Program-made: the position numbers and the translations under genes
Notes under the pieces: model-generated
Seen by the model: the letters and a program-made list of their open reading frames with translations, nothing else
The model's database searches: none
Told to the model about the DNA's origin: nothing
From: Tubulanus polymorphus
Lineage: Eukaryota > Nemertea > Palaeonemertea > Tubulaniformes > Tubulanidae
Direction of reading: 5' to 3'
Assembly: GCF_964204645.1 (NCBI RefSeq)
Contig: NC_134030.1
Coordinates: 17,241,110 to 17,305,109, forward strand
DNA length: 64,000 nt
In this document: positions 46,498 to 56,245 of the stretch, in pieces
Layout: each line of letters opens with the position of its first letter
How positions within the stretch are numbered: the stretch's first letter is position 1

Positions 46498-46853
46498 AAA
46501 GCTGGCAATTCTATTTGAGCTTTGTATGTATATAATACATAGCTCTTGTTTACTACTAAAACATATGTTGCCAAATATATCTTTTTTTCAATTCTAAAGA
46601 ATTAATTAACTTCATCATAAAGAACATCTGTTACAATCCAGACAAACGTGCATAAATAATTAGTTTGGTCGAACGTGCGCCTCGTCGGCAGTTAGAAATC
46701 AACATTCACATACATAGTACGTATTGGATATTCTCTCTCAAAACACAGTTTACAGTTCTAAATCTAAATTTAAGTACATATATTATGAAGTAGGGAAACC
46801 TTTAAACATATTTAAGTACAGTATTTCATTTTCACGATATCTTATAGATTAAA
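46498..46853. other. Intergenic, composition change
   Basis: No gene. GC content rises from ~46630 (GAACGTGCGCCTCGTCGGC), unlike the surrounding Polinton, which suggests a captured or inserted segment reaching to about 47900. Confidence 0.4.
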
Positions 46854-47150
46854 ATGGAATACAGAGATCGACCAGAAATTCCAAGTCAACCATCGGAAGA
46901 GGAACCAGAAACGATGGATAGTGAAACACAGGAATCAATAGAAATGGAGGATGAAACTCTCGTAATTGACGAACAAACTTCACAAAAATTACAAGAACAT
47001 TTGGACTATCATCAAGAAATGGTGAAAATTCTGAGTGATGTAATACATAATAAACAATTACCTCGCGAACTACAATTACCAAAATTACCAGCAACGCGAC
47101 TTAAATTGCTGTTGGGACTCAAAGAATCGAAAACTAAGAGAATGAGTTGA
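46854..47150 (+). CDS. Unknown acidic protein, possible Polinton cargo
   Basis: 98 aa: a Glu/Pro/Ser-rich acidic N-terminal half (EEEPETMDSETQESIEME), then a helical segment (SQKLQEHLDYHQEMVKILSD) and a basic end. No family recognised. It is followed in another frame by the next entry; the two may be one frameshifted gene. Its start (AAAATGG) lacks the TAAATG context of the other Polinton genes. Confidence 0.45.
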   Translation: MEYRDRPEIPSQPSEEEPETMDSETQESIEMEDETLVIDEQTSQKLQEHLDYHQEMVKILSDVIHNKQLPRELQLPKLPATRLKLLLGLKESKTKRMS

Positions 47151-47565
47151 ACGAGTTTTTAAAATCTAAATTAATCATTGACACAGAACATTTGAACTTT
47201 CCGGAAATACAAAGTGTAGAAGTTATTTCATTTGCCGAAATTACTGATATCTTAAAAAAAAGTTATAAAACCATATTAAATAGAAAAGCAAATCACCTAT
47301 GGGACCACATCATTTTCGGGGGTTATCTAAATATAGGGTTTACAATGTTTGATAAAGAAACTGCGGGGATTTCTTGGGGGGTGTGGGTTAAAAAGAACAT
47401 AGATATCAGTACCGGCTTAGAAAACTGAGAAGAGTAGGTAGATAAATAAAATATGAAAAATTCAAAATATTAGGATTAGCATTTAGTGAAGTAGTCAGAT
47501 ATTTACCGGAAATTGAAGAAATGATTGGAAACAATCCAGTAATTAAAGAATTCTGGACAAAATTA
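47147..47565 (+). pseudogene. Unknown protein remnant after the acidic ORF
   Basis: Open 47147-47428 without an ATG (begins TTG): FLKSKLIIDTEHLNFPEI, then LWDHIIFGGYLNIGFTM and GVWVKKNIDI. After the stop, another frame continues with KFKILGLAFSEVVRYLPEIE to a TAA near 47565. Probably a frameshifted continuation of the acidic ORF. No recognisable family. Confidence 0.35.
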
Positions 47566-47663
47566 TAAATTATAACACTGAAGGTCTTTGTAATATAGAT
47601 ATCAAAAAATGTTATCTCGATTGTATATATCTGTTTTAATATTGTATTGTTTACTGTTAACTA

Positions 47664-47886
47664 AGTATTGCGCAATAACCGGTCCGATTGGACCGCTTTT
47701 CTATTGTTCTCCATTGTTCTATTATCGATCGTTGTTAACGGAAACAGCTGCTCAATATTGATTGGTTACAGTTCTATGTTTGAATGTTGTAGTTTACAGA
47801 ATAAAAATATAACTGTGTATTGCGCAATAACCGGTCCGATTGGACCCCTTTTCTATTGTTCTCCATTGTTCTATTATCGATCGCTA
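47664..47886. repeat. Direct repeat, ~65 bp, spaced 154 bp
   Basis: TATTGCGCAATAACCGGTCC through CTATTATCGATCG occurs at 47666-47730 and 47819-47883 with one or two differences. Short inverted motifs (TTGCGCAA, CGGTCCGATTGGACCG) sit inside each copy. They could be ends of a small inserted element. Confidence 0.8.
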
Positions 47887-47899
47887 AAATTTGCATAAT

Positions 47900-48271
47900 A
47901 AATATATGTGTTTATGAAATAGTAATTCCACCAGTCGTTTCTTTGAATTTATTTTCAGTTTGAGGATTTATTATCGAGAATCCGAAATGACTTATCTGGA
48001 CAGTTATAGTTACCGCTCCTATAGATAGACAATAGTAGTGTGATATTAAATCCTAATTTAAATAAAAAATATTTAAAAAACAATAACTTCAACTAGCTAG
48101 TGAATTCTATTATATTTTTAATATTTTCTTTTGGTAATTCTAATTGACACTAGATTGAATAGAAATTCTTTAACTTTAACTAACCTAGTCAATTTAGTAT
48201 TAACCCAAAGAGATACTATTATCATTTTATAATACTTATAATATTTTTTTAATTAAATTTCTCTAATATAA
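47900..48271. other. Intergenic, AT-rich
   Basis: No gene seen; composition returns to the Polinton type. Ends with the AT-rich leader of the next gene. Confidence 0.4.
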
Positions 48272-48886
48272 ATGTCAAAGAAATCGAGTAAGAATAGTAT
48301 TGATATTGAAAAAACATTAGATGATTTGAGCATTAGTGATAATAAGGATATTCCAACCAAAATTGAAAATGATATTCAAGTTAATAACAATATAGATTAT
48401 GAATACTACTCATATTGTAAGCACCATCTTGAATTACTAATTGCTAGCGGGAAGTGTAAACAATTTTTAACTAAGACTATTACTTTTCAAGAACTAGACT
48501 CTATGAAACCAGATAAAGTAATAAAATATTTTAAGATTTATGAAGAGTCAAGATTAGCTAGAATAAATGATTCTATTTCAGATGGTATTGTCAAATGTTA
48601 TTCAAAATTATGTAACCGGTTAATATCAATTGATGATGAAAATAAATTATATACTGATTTGAAAAATGACTACTTAGTTATGACTGAATTACAAAAATGG
48701 GTTGGATATGCTTCATTCCAATTAGGATCGGTTATGACATTAATTTCTAGTGGCGTCATAACATTTTCGAATATCAAGCCTATGGAATATAAATCAGGTA
48801 AGAACGAAACAGATGACGCTGTACTACAACCAAACGGTGAAACAGAAAATGAACCAGAACAAAAATTAACTAAAATAAATGAGTGA
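48272..48886 (+). CDS. Conserved-type Polinton protein, function unknown
   Basis: 204 aa, intact. An acidic Asn/Asp-rich N terminus, then a folded-looking core (YSYCKHHLELLIASGKCKQF, QKWVGYASFQLGSVMTLISSG) with one hydrophobic stretch near residues 145-165. Start in TATAAATGTC. It overlaps the next gene by eight bases, so the pair is likely co-transcribed ahead of the integrase. No family can be named with confidence. Confidence 0.65.
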   Translation: MSKKSSKNSIDIEKTLDDLSISDNKDIPTKIENDIQVNNNIDYEYYSYCKHHLELLIASGKCKQFLTKTITFQELDSMKPDKVIKYFKIYEESRLARINDSISDGIVKCYSKLCNRLISIDDENKLYTDLKNDYLVMTELQKWVGYASFQLGSVMTLISSGVITFSNIKPMEYKSGKNETDDAVLQPNGETENEPEQKLTKINE

Positions 48887-49247
48887 TGATGTTAAGAAAA
48901 AGGCTAGATCAGAGAAACAAATTAAATGGGCAAGAGAATTAGGTAAAAGATCTGCAGAATTAAAAAAAGCTAAGAAAAAGAAATTAACTGATATAAATGA
49001 ATCACAGAAATTATCTGATATTGATTCAAATAATAATCCATCTGATTCTTCTAATAGTGGAAGAAATAATTACTTATATATTACAATTGGGTTAATCACA
49101 ATTGTTATATTCTCTGGTGTAATATATAAATCAAAATTCAAATCTGATGATAAAGATGATTCCAATGATAATAAACCTATCATACAAGAAAATAAGTCAA
49201 ATCATAAAGTCATTGAAACTAAATCTAAATTATTATTAATGGATTAA
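48879..49247 (+). CDS. Polinton small membrane protein with basic N terminus
   Basis: 122 aa. The Lys-rich N terminus with WARELGKRSAELKKAKKKK is a motif I associate with a small Polinton protein. Then come a Ser/Asn linker, one TM helix (YLYITIGLITIVIFSGVIY, about residues 65-83) and an Asp/Asn/Lys tail. Overlaps the upstream gene (AATAAATGAGTGA) and ends just before the integrase. Confidence 0.65.
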   Translation: MSDDVKKKARSEKQIKWARELGKRSAELKKAKKKKLTDINESQKLSDIDSNNNPSDSSNSGRNNYLYITIGLITIVIFSGVIYKSKFKSDDKDDSNDNKPIIQENKSNHKVIETKSKLLLMD

Positions 49248-49252
49248 AATAA

Positions 49253-50338
49253 GATGAAAAAGAACAATATTTAAGAGATTTATATTACAACCCAGAAAGT
49301 GAAGTATCATATTCTAACGTTTCAGAATTATGGAATAAAATTAAATCTGATAATGAAAATATAAAATATAGTGAATTAAAATCATGGTTACAAAATCAAC
49401 CAACATATCAAATCCACAAGAAAATGGATAAAACTTATTTAACAAGAAAAATTATGGTTTCATATATCGATCAACAATGGCAAGCAGATTTAATTGACAT
49501 GAAGAACTTAGAAGAATACAACAAAGGATATTTCTGGATACTGAATGTTATAGATATATTCAGTAGATACGCATCGAGTATACCAATCAAAAGTAAAACT
49601 GGTATAGAAGTGACAAATGCTTTTAAATCAATATTTAAAGAAGCTATTTCAGATAAGATACAATTTGATGAAGGTAAGGAATTTTATAACTAACATTTCA
49701 AAAAACTATTATCTGATAACGATGTAGAATATTTTTCAACACATTCAGATAAAAAAGCATCTATTATAGAAAGATTTAATAAAACATTGAAAACTAGAAT
49801 GTGGAGATATTTTACTGCTAATGAAACATATAAATATATCGATGTGTTAGATGATTTAGTGAAAGGTTATAATAATTCTAAACATAGTTCTATAAATATG
49901 AAACCTATACAAGCTAGAAAAGAAGATAATTCAGAAATAGTTTGGAATAATTTATATGGAGCATTGGTTACACATGATTTCGGCGAACCTAAATTTAAAA
50001 TAGGACAACACGTAAGAATATCTAAATATAGAAAAACATTTTATAAAGGTTATACCCCTAATTTTACAGAAGAAATATTCAAGATTAAAAAGATAATATT
50101 AACTAAACCTTTTGTTTATAAACTAGAAGATCTAAAAGATGAAGAAATATTAGGTTATGTCTATGAACAAGAATTATCACTTGTACCAAATCCAGATGAA
50201 ATAAAATACAAAATAGAAAAAGTATTGAAAACAAAATCTCTTAAAGGAAAAAAGTATTCTTTGGTGAAATATAAAGCATATGATGATAAATTTAATGAAT
50301 GGATTTTATCTAGTAAAATTAAAAGAATAAATGAATAA
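49253..50338 (+). pseudogene. INT: Polinton chromodomain integrase, one in-frame stop
   Basis: Retroviral-type integrase that inserts the element. Open from 49253 except TAA at 49691-49693. N-terminal part EKEQYLRDLYYNPESEV ... LKSWLQNQPTYQIHK matches Polinton integrases. Catalytic D-D-E visible: D in WQADLIDM, D in QFDEGKEF just before the stop, and E in ASIIERFNKTLK just after. A beta-rich region (FKIGQHVRISKYR) precedes a C-terminal chromodomain (YSLVKYKAYDDKFNEWI). TAA at 49250 lies just before the conserved N-terminal block and the first in-frame ATG is at 49424, so the start region is damaged too. Confidence 0.92.
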
Positions 50339-50940
50339 AGATTTATTTATATCTGAACCGCATAATATGTTAATTACTGGTGTAACCAATTGTGGTAAAA
50401 CACATTTCATATTAGATTTGTTAGAAACTAACTATTTATAAGAATCATTTTGATAATATAATATTATTCTGTCCTACTTATGAAATGAATAAAACATATA
50501 ATAGAGATATAGTTAAGATAAGAAAGTTTATTATATTAAATCCTAAAACAGTAAAAGAAAATTTAGATAATTGTATTAAAATAGCAATTGATACTTATAA
50601 AGGATCAAATACATTATTCATTATAGATGATTGTGCAAATTTACATGATTCAAAAGTTAGAGAAAGTGAGTTATGTTATTTAGCTTTCTCTGGGAGACAT
50701 TTTGGGATAACAACATGGGTTTTAAATCAAAAATATAATTCAAAGACTTTAGGGAGAATATAAGATTTCTAGTTTTATTTTATAACAAAGATAAAAAAAT
50801 CTATGCAACAATCATTGGAAGAAAATCAAATTATACCTACTGAATTACATGATGAATATATGAATAAATTAAAGAATAATAAAGGTTCAAAATTATTACT
50901 GAGACTACAATTTCCCTATGAATATAAATTTATAAAATAA
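50329..50940 (+). pseudogene. ATP: Polinton packaging ATPase, frameshifted
   Basis: FtsK/HerA-type genome-packaging ATPase. Walker A GVTNCGKTHF appears ~15 codons after an ATG at 50329 that overlaps the integrase stop (ATAAATGAATAA). A frameshift follows near 50440, and the next frame (NKTYNRDIVKIRKF) carries Walker B NTLFIIDDCA near 50630. Further frameshifts near 50750-50800 precede the C-terminal helix (LEENQIIPTELHDEY) and the stop at 50938-50940. Unlike other large genes here, it is broken by indels. Confidence 0.88.
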
Positions 50941-50949
50941 CTATTTGTA

Positions 50950-51075
50950 TACCTATGTATTAGATACCCTATTAGATACCCTAATATCTGATACCCTATT
51001 AGATACCCTAATACCTGATACCCTATTAGATACCCTATTAGACACCTTAAATACTTAAACCCCCTTTTTTAAAAT
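50950..51075. repeat. TATTAGATACCC tandem repeats plus C/T run
   Basis: Eight or so copies of a ~12-bp unit (TATTAGATACCC, variants CTAATACCTGATA), then TTAAACCCCCTTTTTT. It lies at the end of the rightward gene set. See also 51220-51295 and 33379-33460. Confidence 0.8.
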
Positions 51076-51126
51076 AAATATTATTTATACAATTTTCAAC
51101 CAATTTATTTTTATTTTTTCAACTAA

Positions 51127-51300
51127 TATATGAATAAGTTTGAAAATAATAAAGGTTATTTATTATTACTGAGGTTTCAATATAAATTTTAAAAAGAATT
51201 ATAATTTAAGGTATTTTCAAATAATATGTATTAGATATGTATTAGATATGTATTAGATACCTTAAATACCTTAAATACTTAAAACCCCCTTTTTATTTAC
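51127..51300. repeat. Duplicate of ATPase 3' end and adjoining repeats
   Basis: ATATATGAATAAGTTTGAAA ... TTATTATTACTGAGG resembles 50866-50915 (ATPase C terminus). It is followed again by TGTATTAGATA repeats and CTTAAAACCCCCTTTTT. A ~260-bp tandem duplication, since diverged, explains it. Confidence 0.6.
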
Positions 51301-51358
51301 TATTATTTTATACAATTTTCAACAAATATTATTATTTGTGTTAAATATAATTAATATT

Positions 51359-52235
51359 TTAATCACTTTCACTATCATACCCCAACAATTTATTCAAACT
51401 CTCTACCGAATCTTCTTCAAATTCTTCATTATTTTTATACTTCTTCTTCACCCTTTTTACCGCATCATCAATAGTTGTTTCATGGTTATGCTTATTCATC
51501 CAATCAAATTTATCATTATTTTCTACTTTATGTTTCATAGAATCTTTAATATCAATATGCTTGTCAGTAACTATATTTTCATTATTATCTTTATTAGTGT
51601 TTGCTCCTAATATTTCATTTACAGTGTTCGATCCTAATATTTTATTAGCATCGGTTAAATCTAATTCATCTTTATTAGGTGTTGCTAATAATAAATCTTC
51701 ATATAATTCTTTACCATTTACTTTTTTATTTGAAACAAACTTTGTAACATATATAAATGGGTGTTTTATAAATTCTCTTAAACCAACACGTTCTATTACA
51801 TTAGTAATATGTACCTTTGTATTCATATGTTTATTCCAATTTGATGGAGCGTTTGAAAATTCACCTTTCCCAATAATCACAATAATTTCTATTTTCACTA
51901 ATATTTAATATTATTGCATTATTAGATGTAGAAGGTATTGCATTATTAGATGTAGAAGGTATTGCATTATTAGATGTAGAAGGTATTGCATTATTAGATG
52001 TAGAAGGTATTACATTATTAGATGTAGAAGGTATTGCATTATTATCAATTACATTACTTAAATTATCAACAACTTCACTTTTATTATTATCGATTTCTAT
52101 TAGTTTAGTTTTATAAATTTTGAAAATAGGACCAAATATCAAAGCTACATTACAAGGTATTACATAATATAAACCATCATTATTTTCATGTGTATCGATG
52201 TATGGAATATGTTTATATACTTTACCTCCTTCCAT
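51359..52235 (-). pseudogene. Unknown Polinton protein with NNAIPSTS repeats, probably one frameshifted gene
   Basis: Frame 1 (52235-51861, 124 aa) opens MEGGKVYKHIPYIDTHENND, has a short hydrophobic stretch (YYVIPCNVALIFGPIF) and runs through five NNAIPSTS-like repeats. Frame 2 (51898-51359, 179 aa) overlaps its end and continues with SNAPSNWNKHMNTKVHITN, FIKHPFIYVTKF and an acidic tail. The frame switch falls just after the repeats, so slippage there may have split one gene. Start has TTTAATAAAAATTT then AATAAATGG. It follows the capsid gene in the minus-strand cluster; a structural or scaffolding role is possible. Confidence 0.5.
51906..52034. repeat. 24-bp in-frame coding repeat
   Basis: About five copies of GGTATTGCATTATTAGATGT + AGAA; one copy differs by a single base (Ala to Val). 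Encodes NNAIPSTS on the minus strand. Confidence 0.95.
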
Positions 52236-53511
52236 TTATTATATAAATTTTTATTAAAGTTAAAATTCTAATAATAACACTATTTAATTGAGAATTTACA
52301 ATATTTAATTGCGCGTCAGATATGATATAAATGTGCATTTTAAAATTTTTGATTCCTTTATTCTTTGTCATGAATAATTGTATTCCATCTTTAGTGTTTT
52401 GTAGTTTTTTTCCAGAACCATGTAATGAATTATCCTCTGTTGTTCTAAAATCTAACCATAATGCATATTTATTACCGGTATAATAATCAATTTGATTAAT
52501 ATTACAATTTTCAGATGATTTTACTTTTTCATTCATAAAATGTTTTCTAATTTCTGGCCATTGATCTATCATTCTCTTTCCTTGACAAAATATTATATTT
52601 GCTATTCCCTCGATAGTTATTTCTACTTTTGTTATTTCAGGATTATAATAATTATCAACATTTATTGCGCCATTAGTATATATTGCAATGGTAAAAAATA
52701 TTAATATACCTTTAATAGATCTCCTTGGGAAGTTAATATTCTCATTAATAATTTCATCATTTGCATTAATAGTTACAGTTTTAAATTTATCAATATAATC
52801 ATATAATAATGAAAATCCTTGATTGTATTGAGTTTGAATTATACTTGAAATATTTTCATCAGTTACTGTATCATATTCTAAACATATATTCGATAATTTA
52901 TAACTCATATCTTTATTAACGCTAGATATTACAATTTCATTTACAGGAGCAAATGTTATTTCGAATATAACGTCTTCTTGAATTGCGTATTTATATAAAG
53001 GCGCATTATTAATCAATTCAAAGTCTAATGGAATTTTATATTTGCTTCATTATATACTTTTTATCAATTTATCTATAGCATTAGTTAATATTGCATTATG
53101 CGCTTCTGATCTTAATTTATTTTGGTTTTCTGATTGGATGCCTTGAAATATCATATTATTTCTATTTTCTTTAGTTAACCATAAATCTTTATAATGCATA
53201 AATAAATTATAATCATCTAATGAGAAAACTGTTTCTGGACCAATCTTTATTGTTAATTTTTTAATCAAATATCTCCCAACATTATCGACAACATAATTAT
53301 TATTATTACCGGTTACTTTTATATCGGCTGATAAATAAATACTATTTGGAACATAAAAACTATTTTGTGTTAATCGAGGAATTCTAACATATAAAGTTAC
53401 ATCGGGATTAATATTAGAAGGGTTATGAGTAATTATATGATGAGATCTTTCTGCTTTAATAGCATTAGATATTCTATGATTCTTAGAAGGATTGATATAA
53501 CTCCCACTCAT
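52222..53511 (-). pseudogene. MCP: Polinton major capsid protein, two adjacent in-frame stops
   Basis: Double-jelly-roll capsid protein. One frame runs 53511-52222 (~429 codons), broken by TAA-TGA at 53052-53047. Before the stops: HHIITHNPSNINPDVTLYVR, SIYLSADIKVTG and VGRYLIKKLTIKIG. After: KIPLDFELINNAPLYKYAIQ, MSYKLSNICLEYDTV, PRRSIKGILIFF and YNPEITKVEITIEGI, all typical of Polinton capsid proteins. Its presence implies a virion-forming ancestor. Start context TTAAATAAATGAG. The stops lie at the join of the two jelly rolls. Confidence 0.9.
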
Positions 53512-53534
53512 TTATTTAACAAAAAAATTAATTA

Positions 53535-53621
53535 TTTATTTTTTATCATGTTTACTTGATATTTTTTGATATCATATTTACTAACCCAAAAATAATTGCA
53601 CTTACAACTGTAATTAAAAAT
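53535..53621 (-). pseudogene. C-terminal end of the long Polinton membrane protein (left of Ngaro)
   Basis: On the minus strand a ~23-codon hydrophobic reading ends at TAA just before the capsid gene start. It is the natural end of the protein whose first ~516 codons lie at 62268-60734, separated by the Ngaro insertion. Confidence 0.6.
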
Positions 53622-53796
53622 ATGAGTTTTATTTTTGTAGAGAATAAAATGTTTTGTGAGATCACGCGGAGTCACGTGTTACTTATCAGTTGTCAGTTAC
53701 TCCTTGCCTCCGCCCCTCCTGACAACGTGGCTAAGCATTCCCTCGGAGAAACACGAGTAGGATACTTCGTTATTTTCACTGACTTCAATTCAATAT
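53622..53796. repeat. Ngaro repeat A1
   Basis: 175 bp from ATGAGTTTTATTTTTGTAG to CTTCAATTCAATAT; ~98% identical to A2 at 60263-60437. Confidence 0.95.
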
Positions 53797-53868
53797 TTTC
53801 ACTGACTGCGTTTTACTGAATTCATTTCGTTCACTTATATTTCAATCATTCAAGGTTAGTGCTTAAAT

Positions 53869-54440
53869 TTGAAGTCGATTATGCCGATTGACGTGCTTAT
53901 TATGGGTCACTCCTTTGTGCATCGTCTCAGGACTTTCGAGCAGGAGCGCTTTTCCAATCTAGGCCTAGACCCAGACGTGGTAAAATTGCATTTTTTAGGT
54001 TTTGGAGGCGCTACAGTTTTACCGGGTGTAAAATCTATCCAACGGTGCCTGCCGAGTTTTGGTTCAAAATTTGACGTAGTATTCCTCCACTTAGGCGGAA
54101 ACGATTTAGCCCGTTCAGACCCAAAAAGCTTGGCCTTTTCTTTGGTTGCATTGAGCAATTTTCTGTGCACCACGTACAGCGTGACACACTTATTGGTCAG
54201 TCGCTCAGGCGTCTGTCCCCTCCGACAAATTTCAATTCTAAGCTAATAGTATTCAACGAAACCGTGAAACGTTTAGTGTGTGAATCCTTAAATACAACTT
54301 TTTGGCAACACAGAGGTTTTTGGGCTGATATCCGGCAATTTCTTCTGAGAGATGGTGTACATTTAAATGCAAAAGGCATGAAAAAATATGCTTTTAGTGT
54401 GAAGGCAGCTATTGGCCACGCCACTAAGAAATATTTCTAA
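53869..54440 (+). pseudogene. Ngaro SGNH hydrolase, frameshifted
   Basis: SGNH/GDSL-type esterase, an accessory ORF known in some Ngaro and CR1 elements. Block I VLIMGHSFVHRL has the catalytic Ser. Block III LHLGGNDLARSD has the Gly-x-Asn. A frameshift near 54200 moves the rest to another frame, where block V LLRDGVHLNAKGMKKY has the catalytic Asp and His. All four blocks are visible. No signal peptide. Its role in the element is unknown. Confidence 0.85.
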
Positions 54441-54559
54441 TAGCTTGGTTTGAAGCAAGATACATCGTCTATTTGTCATCAATAAGTTATATGTGTTTCA
54501 ATTTGATTATGAATTTTACATATTCTTTTTACATATCTGACATGCATTTATGCAATTTT

Positions 54560-55040
54560 TAGTTACATGTGTCTTGGGGTTTTTACTTCAACGTACTCCC
54601 TGTTCTCAGGGGGTGCCATGTACTTTACCTATACATGTGTTTTGGGGTTTTTACTTCAACGTACTCCCTGCTCTCAGGGGGTGGCATGTACTTTACCTAT
54701 ACATGTGTTTTGAAGGTTTTTACCTCAACGTACCCCCTGTTTTCAGGGGGTGGCATGTACTTTACCTATACATGTGTTTTAGGGTTTTTACCTCAACGTA
54801 CCCCCTGTTTTCAGGGGTGGCATGTAATTTACCTATACATGTGTTATGGGGTCTTTACCTCAACGTACCCCCTGTTCTCAGGGGGTGGCATGTAATTTAC
54901 CTATACATGTGTTTTGGGGTTTTACCTCAACGTCCCCCTGTTCTCAGGAGGTGGCATGTATTCTATCGTTACATGTGTTTAGTGGCCCTCGCCGCAACCT
55001 ACTCCTATTCTTTTCGGGGGTGGCATGTATTCTATAAATA
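54560..55040. repeat. ~85-bp minisatellite inside the Ngaro
   Basis: Six copies of a unit containing CTATACATGTGTTTTGGGG, CAACGTACCCCCTGTT and GGGGGTGGCATGTA. Open frames across it are repeat artefacts. It separates the hydrolase from gag. Confidence 0.9.
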
Positions 55041-55240
55041 CATACTTTAAATAAATATATATATTCCATCTTTGTAACGTGTTTTTCTCTCAAAGGACGT
55101 TATGTTGCAAAAAACCTTTTGTTTAATAATTCATCGGAATCTTGCGGTTGTTTTTCATACTATTTCCATGATATACGCATTCGGCCAAGATGCTGTTCAA
55201 TTTTCTGCTGGTTTTTTTTTCTATTTGCTAATTTTTTAGA

Positions 55241-56245
55241 TGCCGAGAGCCACGAGAGCTAAGCGTGCAGTCACCAGTAGACAAAAACGCCCTCGTTCGT
55301 CTGCGCTTGCCTGAAGCGGTTGCCACCCCCGTCAACGCCAGGGACCAACCAACTAACCAAACCAACAACCAACCAACAGCCAAACAACCAACCAACAACC
55401 AGATGCGAATGCCGTCGCGGATATCGTCATTCAAAGACTCATCGATAGTCATCTGCTACCAACACGCGACGCCACACATGCTGCTTCCCGACACCCGTAG
55501 TGAATTCTTCCAATCCTGTTGACGTCACACGGAACTTCTTTTCGACACCTGTGGAGAATCCTCCCATTCCTGGTGAGCAACTTATCAGCGAGTTACTTAC
55601 GTCCTCGCTTCCTTTGGACTAGCAGTGTCGGAAAAAATAAAGTCCGATATTTGGGCAGATAGATATATTGATTTGTCGGCTCTTTTGATCGGTACTAAAA
55701 CTGCCGAAGTTGACACACTTCGTGCTACCCTTTCTGAGAAAGGAGACTTAACATTGTGTAAACCTAGACTCAAACAGTTGTCATCCATTTACGAATGGAA
55801 CAAAACATTCGATATCTTCATGTCTGTCTACGTGCAAAGACATTCCGATGTTCAGGTTTTCCGTCAGCTGTTGAAATATGCTAGCACTATCCGTCACTTT
55901 GCTAATGATTTTGCTTTTCCCGCCGCAAAGAGCTCCGATGAGCAATTCCGCCGATTCAGAGCGGTTTCTCCATCTCTGGCGTGGTCAAAAGTTCACGATG
56001 AACTCTGGCTACGGTGTAGTACTATAAGATCGGTAGATCAAAAGAAGCCCTTTCTTGCGAAGCCCCATCGACGGACAAAGCGTTTTCCGGTCGGTTTCTG
56101 CTGGGAGTTCTGCCAGACTGGAACCTGCCAGTATAAGCTCTGTAGAAGAAAGCATGAATGCCCCCATTGCGGTAAAAAACATGCAGCCGACTCATGCACT
56201 GCCCAAAATTATTCCGACACCAATAAAACCACACAACTTAGATAA
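55241..56245 (+). pseudogene. Ngaro gag with zinc fingers, frameshifted
   Basis: Starts with an ATG right after TTTTTTAG (acceptor-like): MPRATRAKRAVTSRQKRPRS, basic, then stops near 55311 and a CCAA-rich (Gln/Pro/Asn) stretch. The main frame from 55625 (MSEKIKSDIWADRYIDL) includes a capsid-like helical region (LKQLSSIYEWNKTFDIFMS) and ends with CCCH/CCHC motifs: CWEFCQTGTCQYKLC and CPHCGKKHAADSC. The RT follows in an overlapping frame. Confidence 0.75.

Noticed and set aside
33379-51300. CRISPR-like array in the TATTAGATACC or ATTTAATACC repeats
   Set aside because: Units are ~12-20 bp, contiguous and without unique spacers, and the DNA is eukaryotic.
35212-53052. Alternative genetic code explaining the in-frame stops
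   Set aside because: Both TAA and TGA occur as internal stops and also as apparent true ends in the same elements, and animal nuclear code is standard.
53556-53819. Plus-strand ORF starting MIFFDIIFTNPK
   Set aside because: It crosses the Polinton/Ngaro boundary and is a reverse reading of a Polinton C terminus fused to repeat A1.
54550-55050. Three overlapping ORFs with PCSQGV/LYLYMCF repeats in the Ngaro
   Set aside because: They are readings of the ~85-bp minisatellite in all frames.
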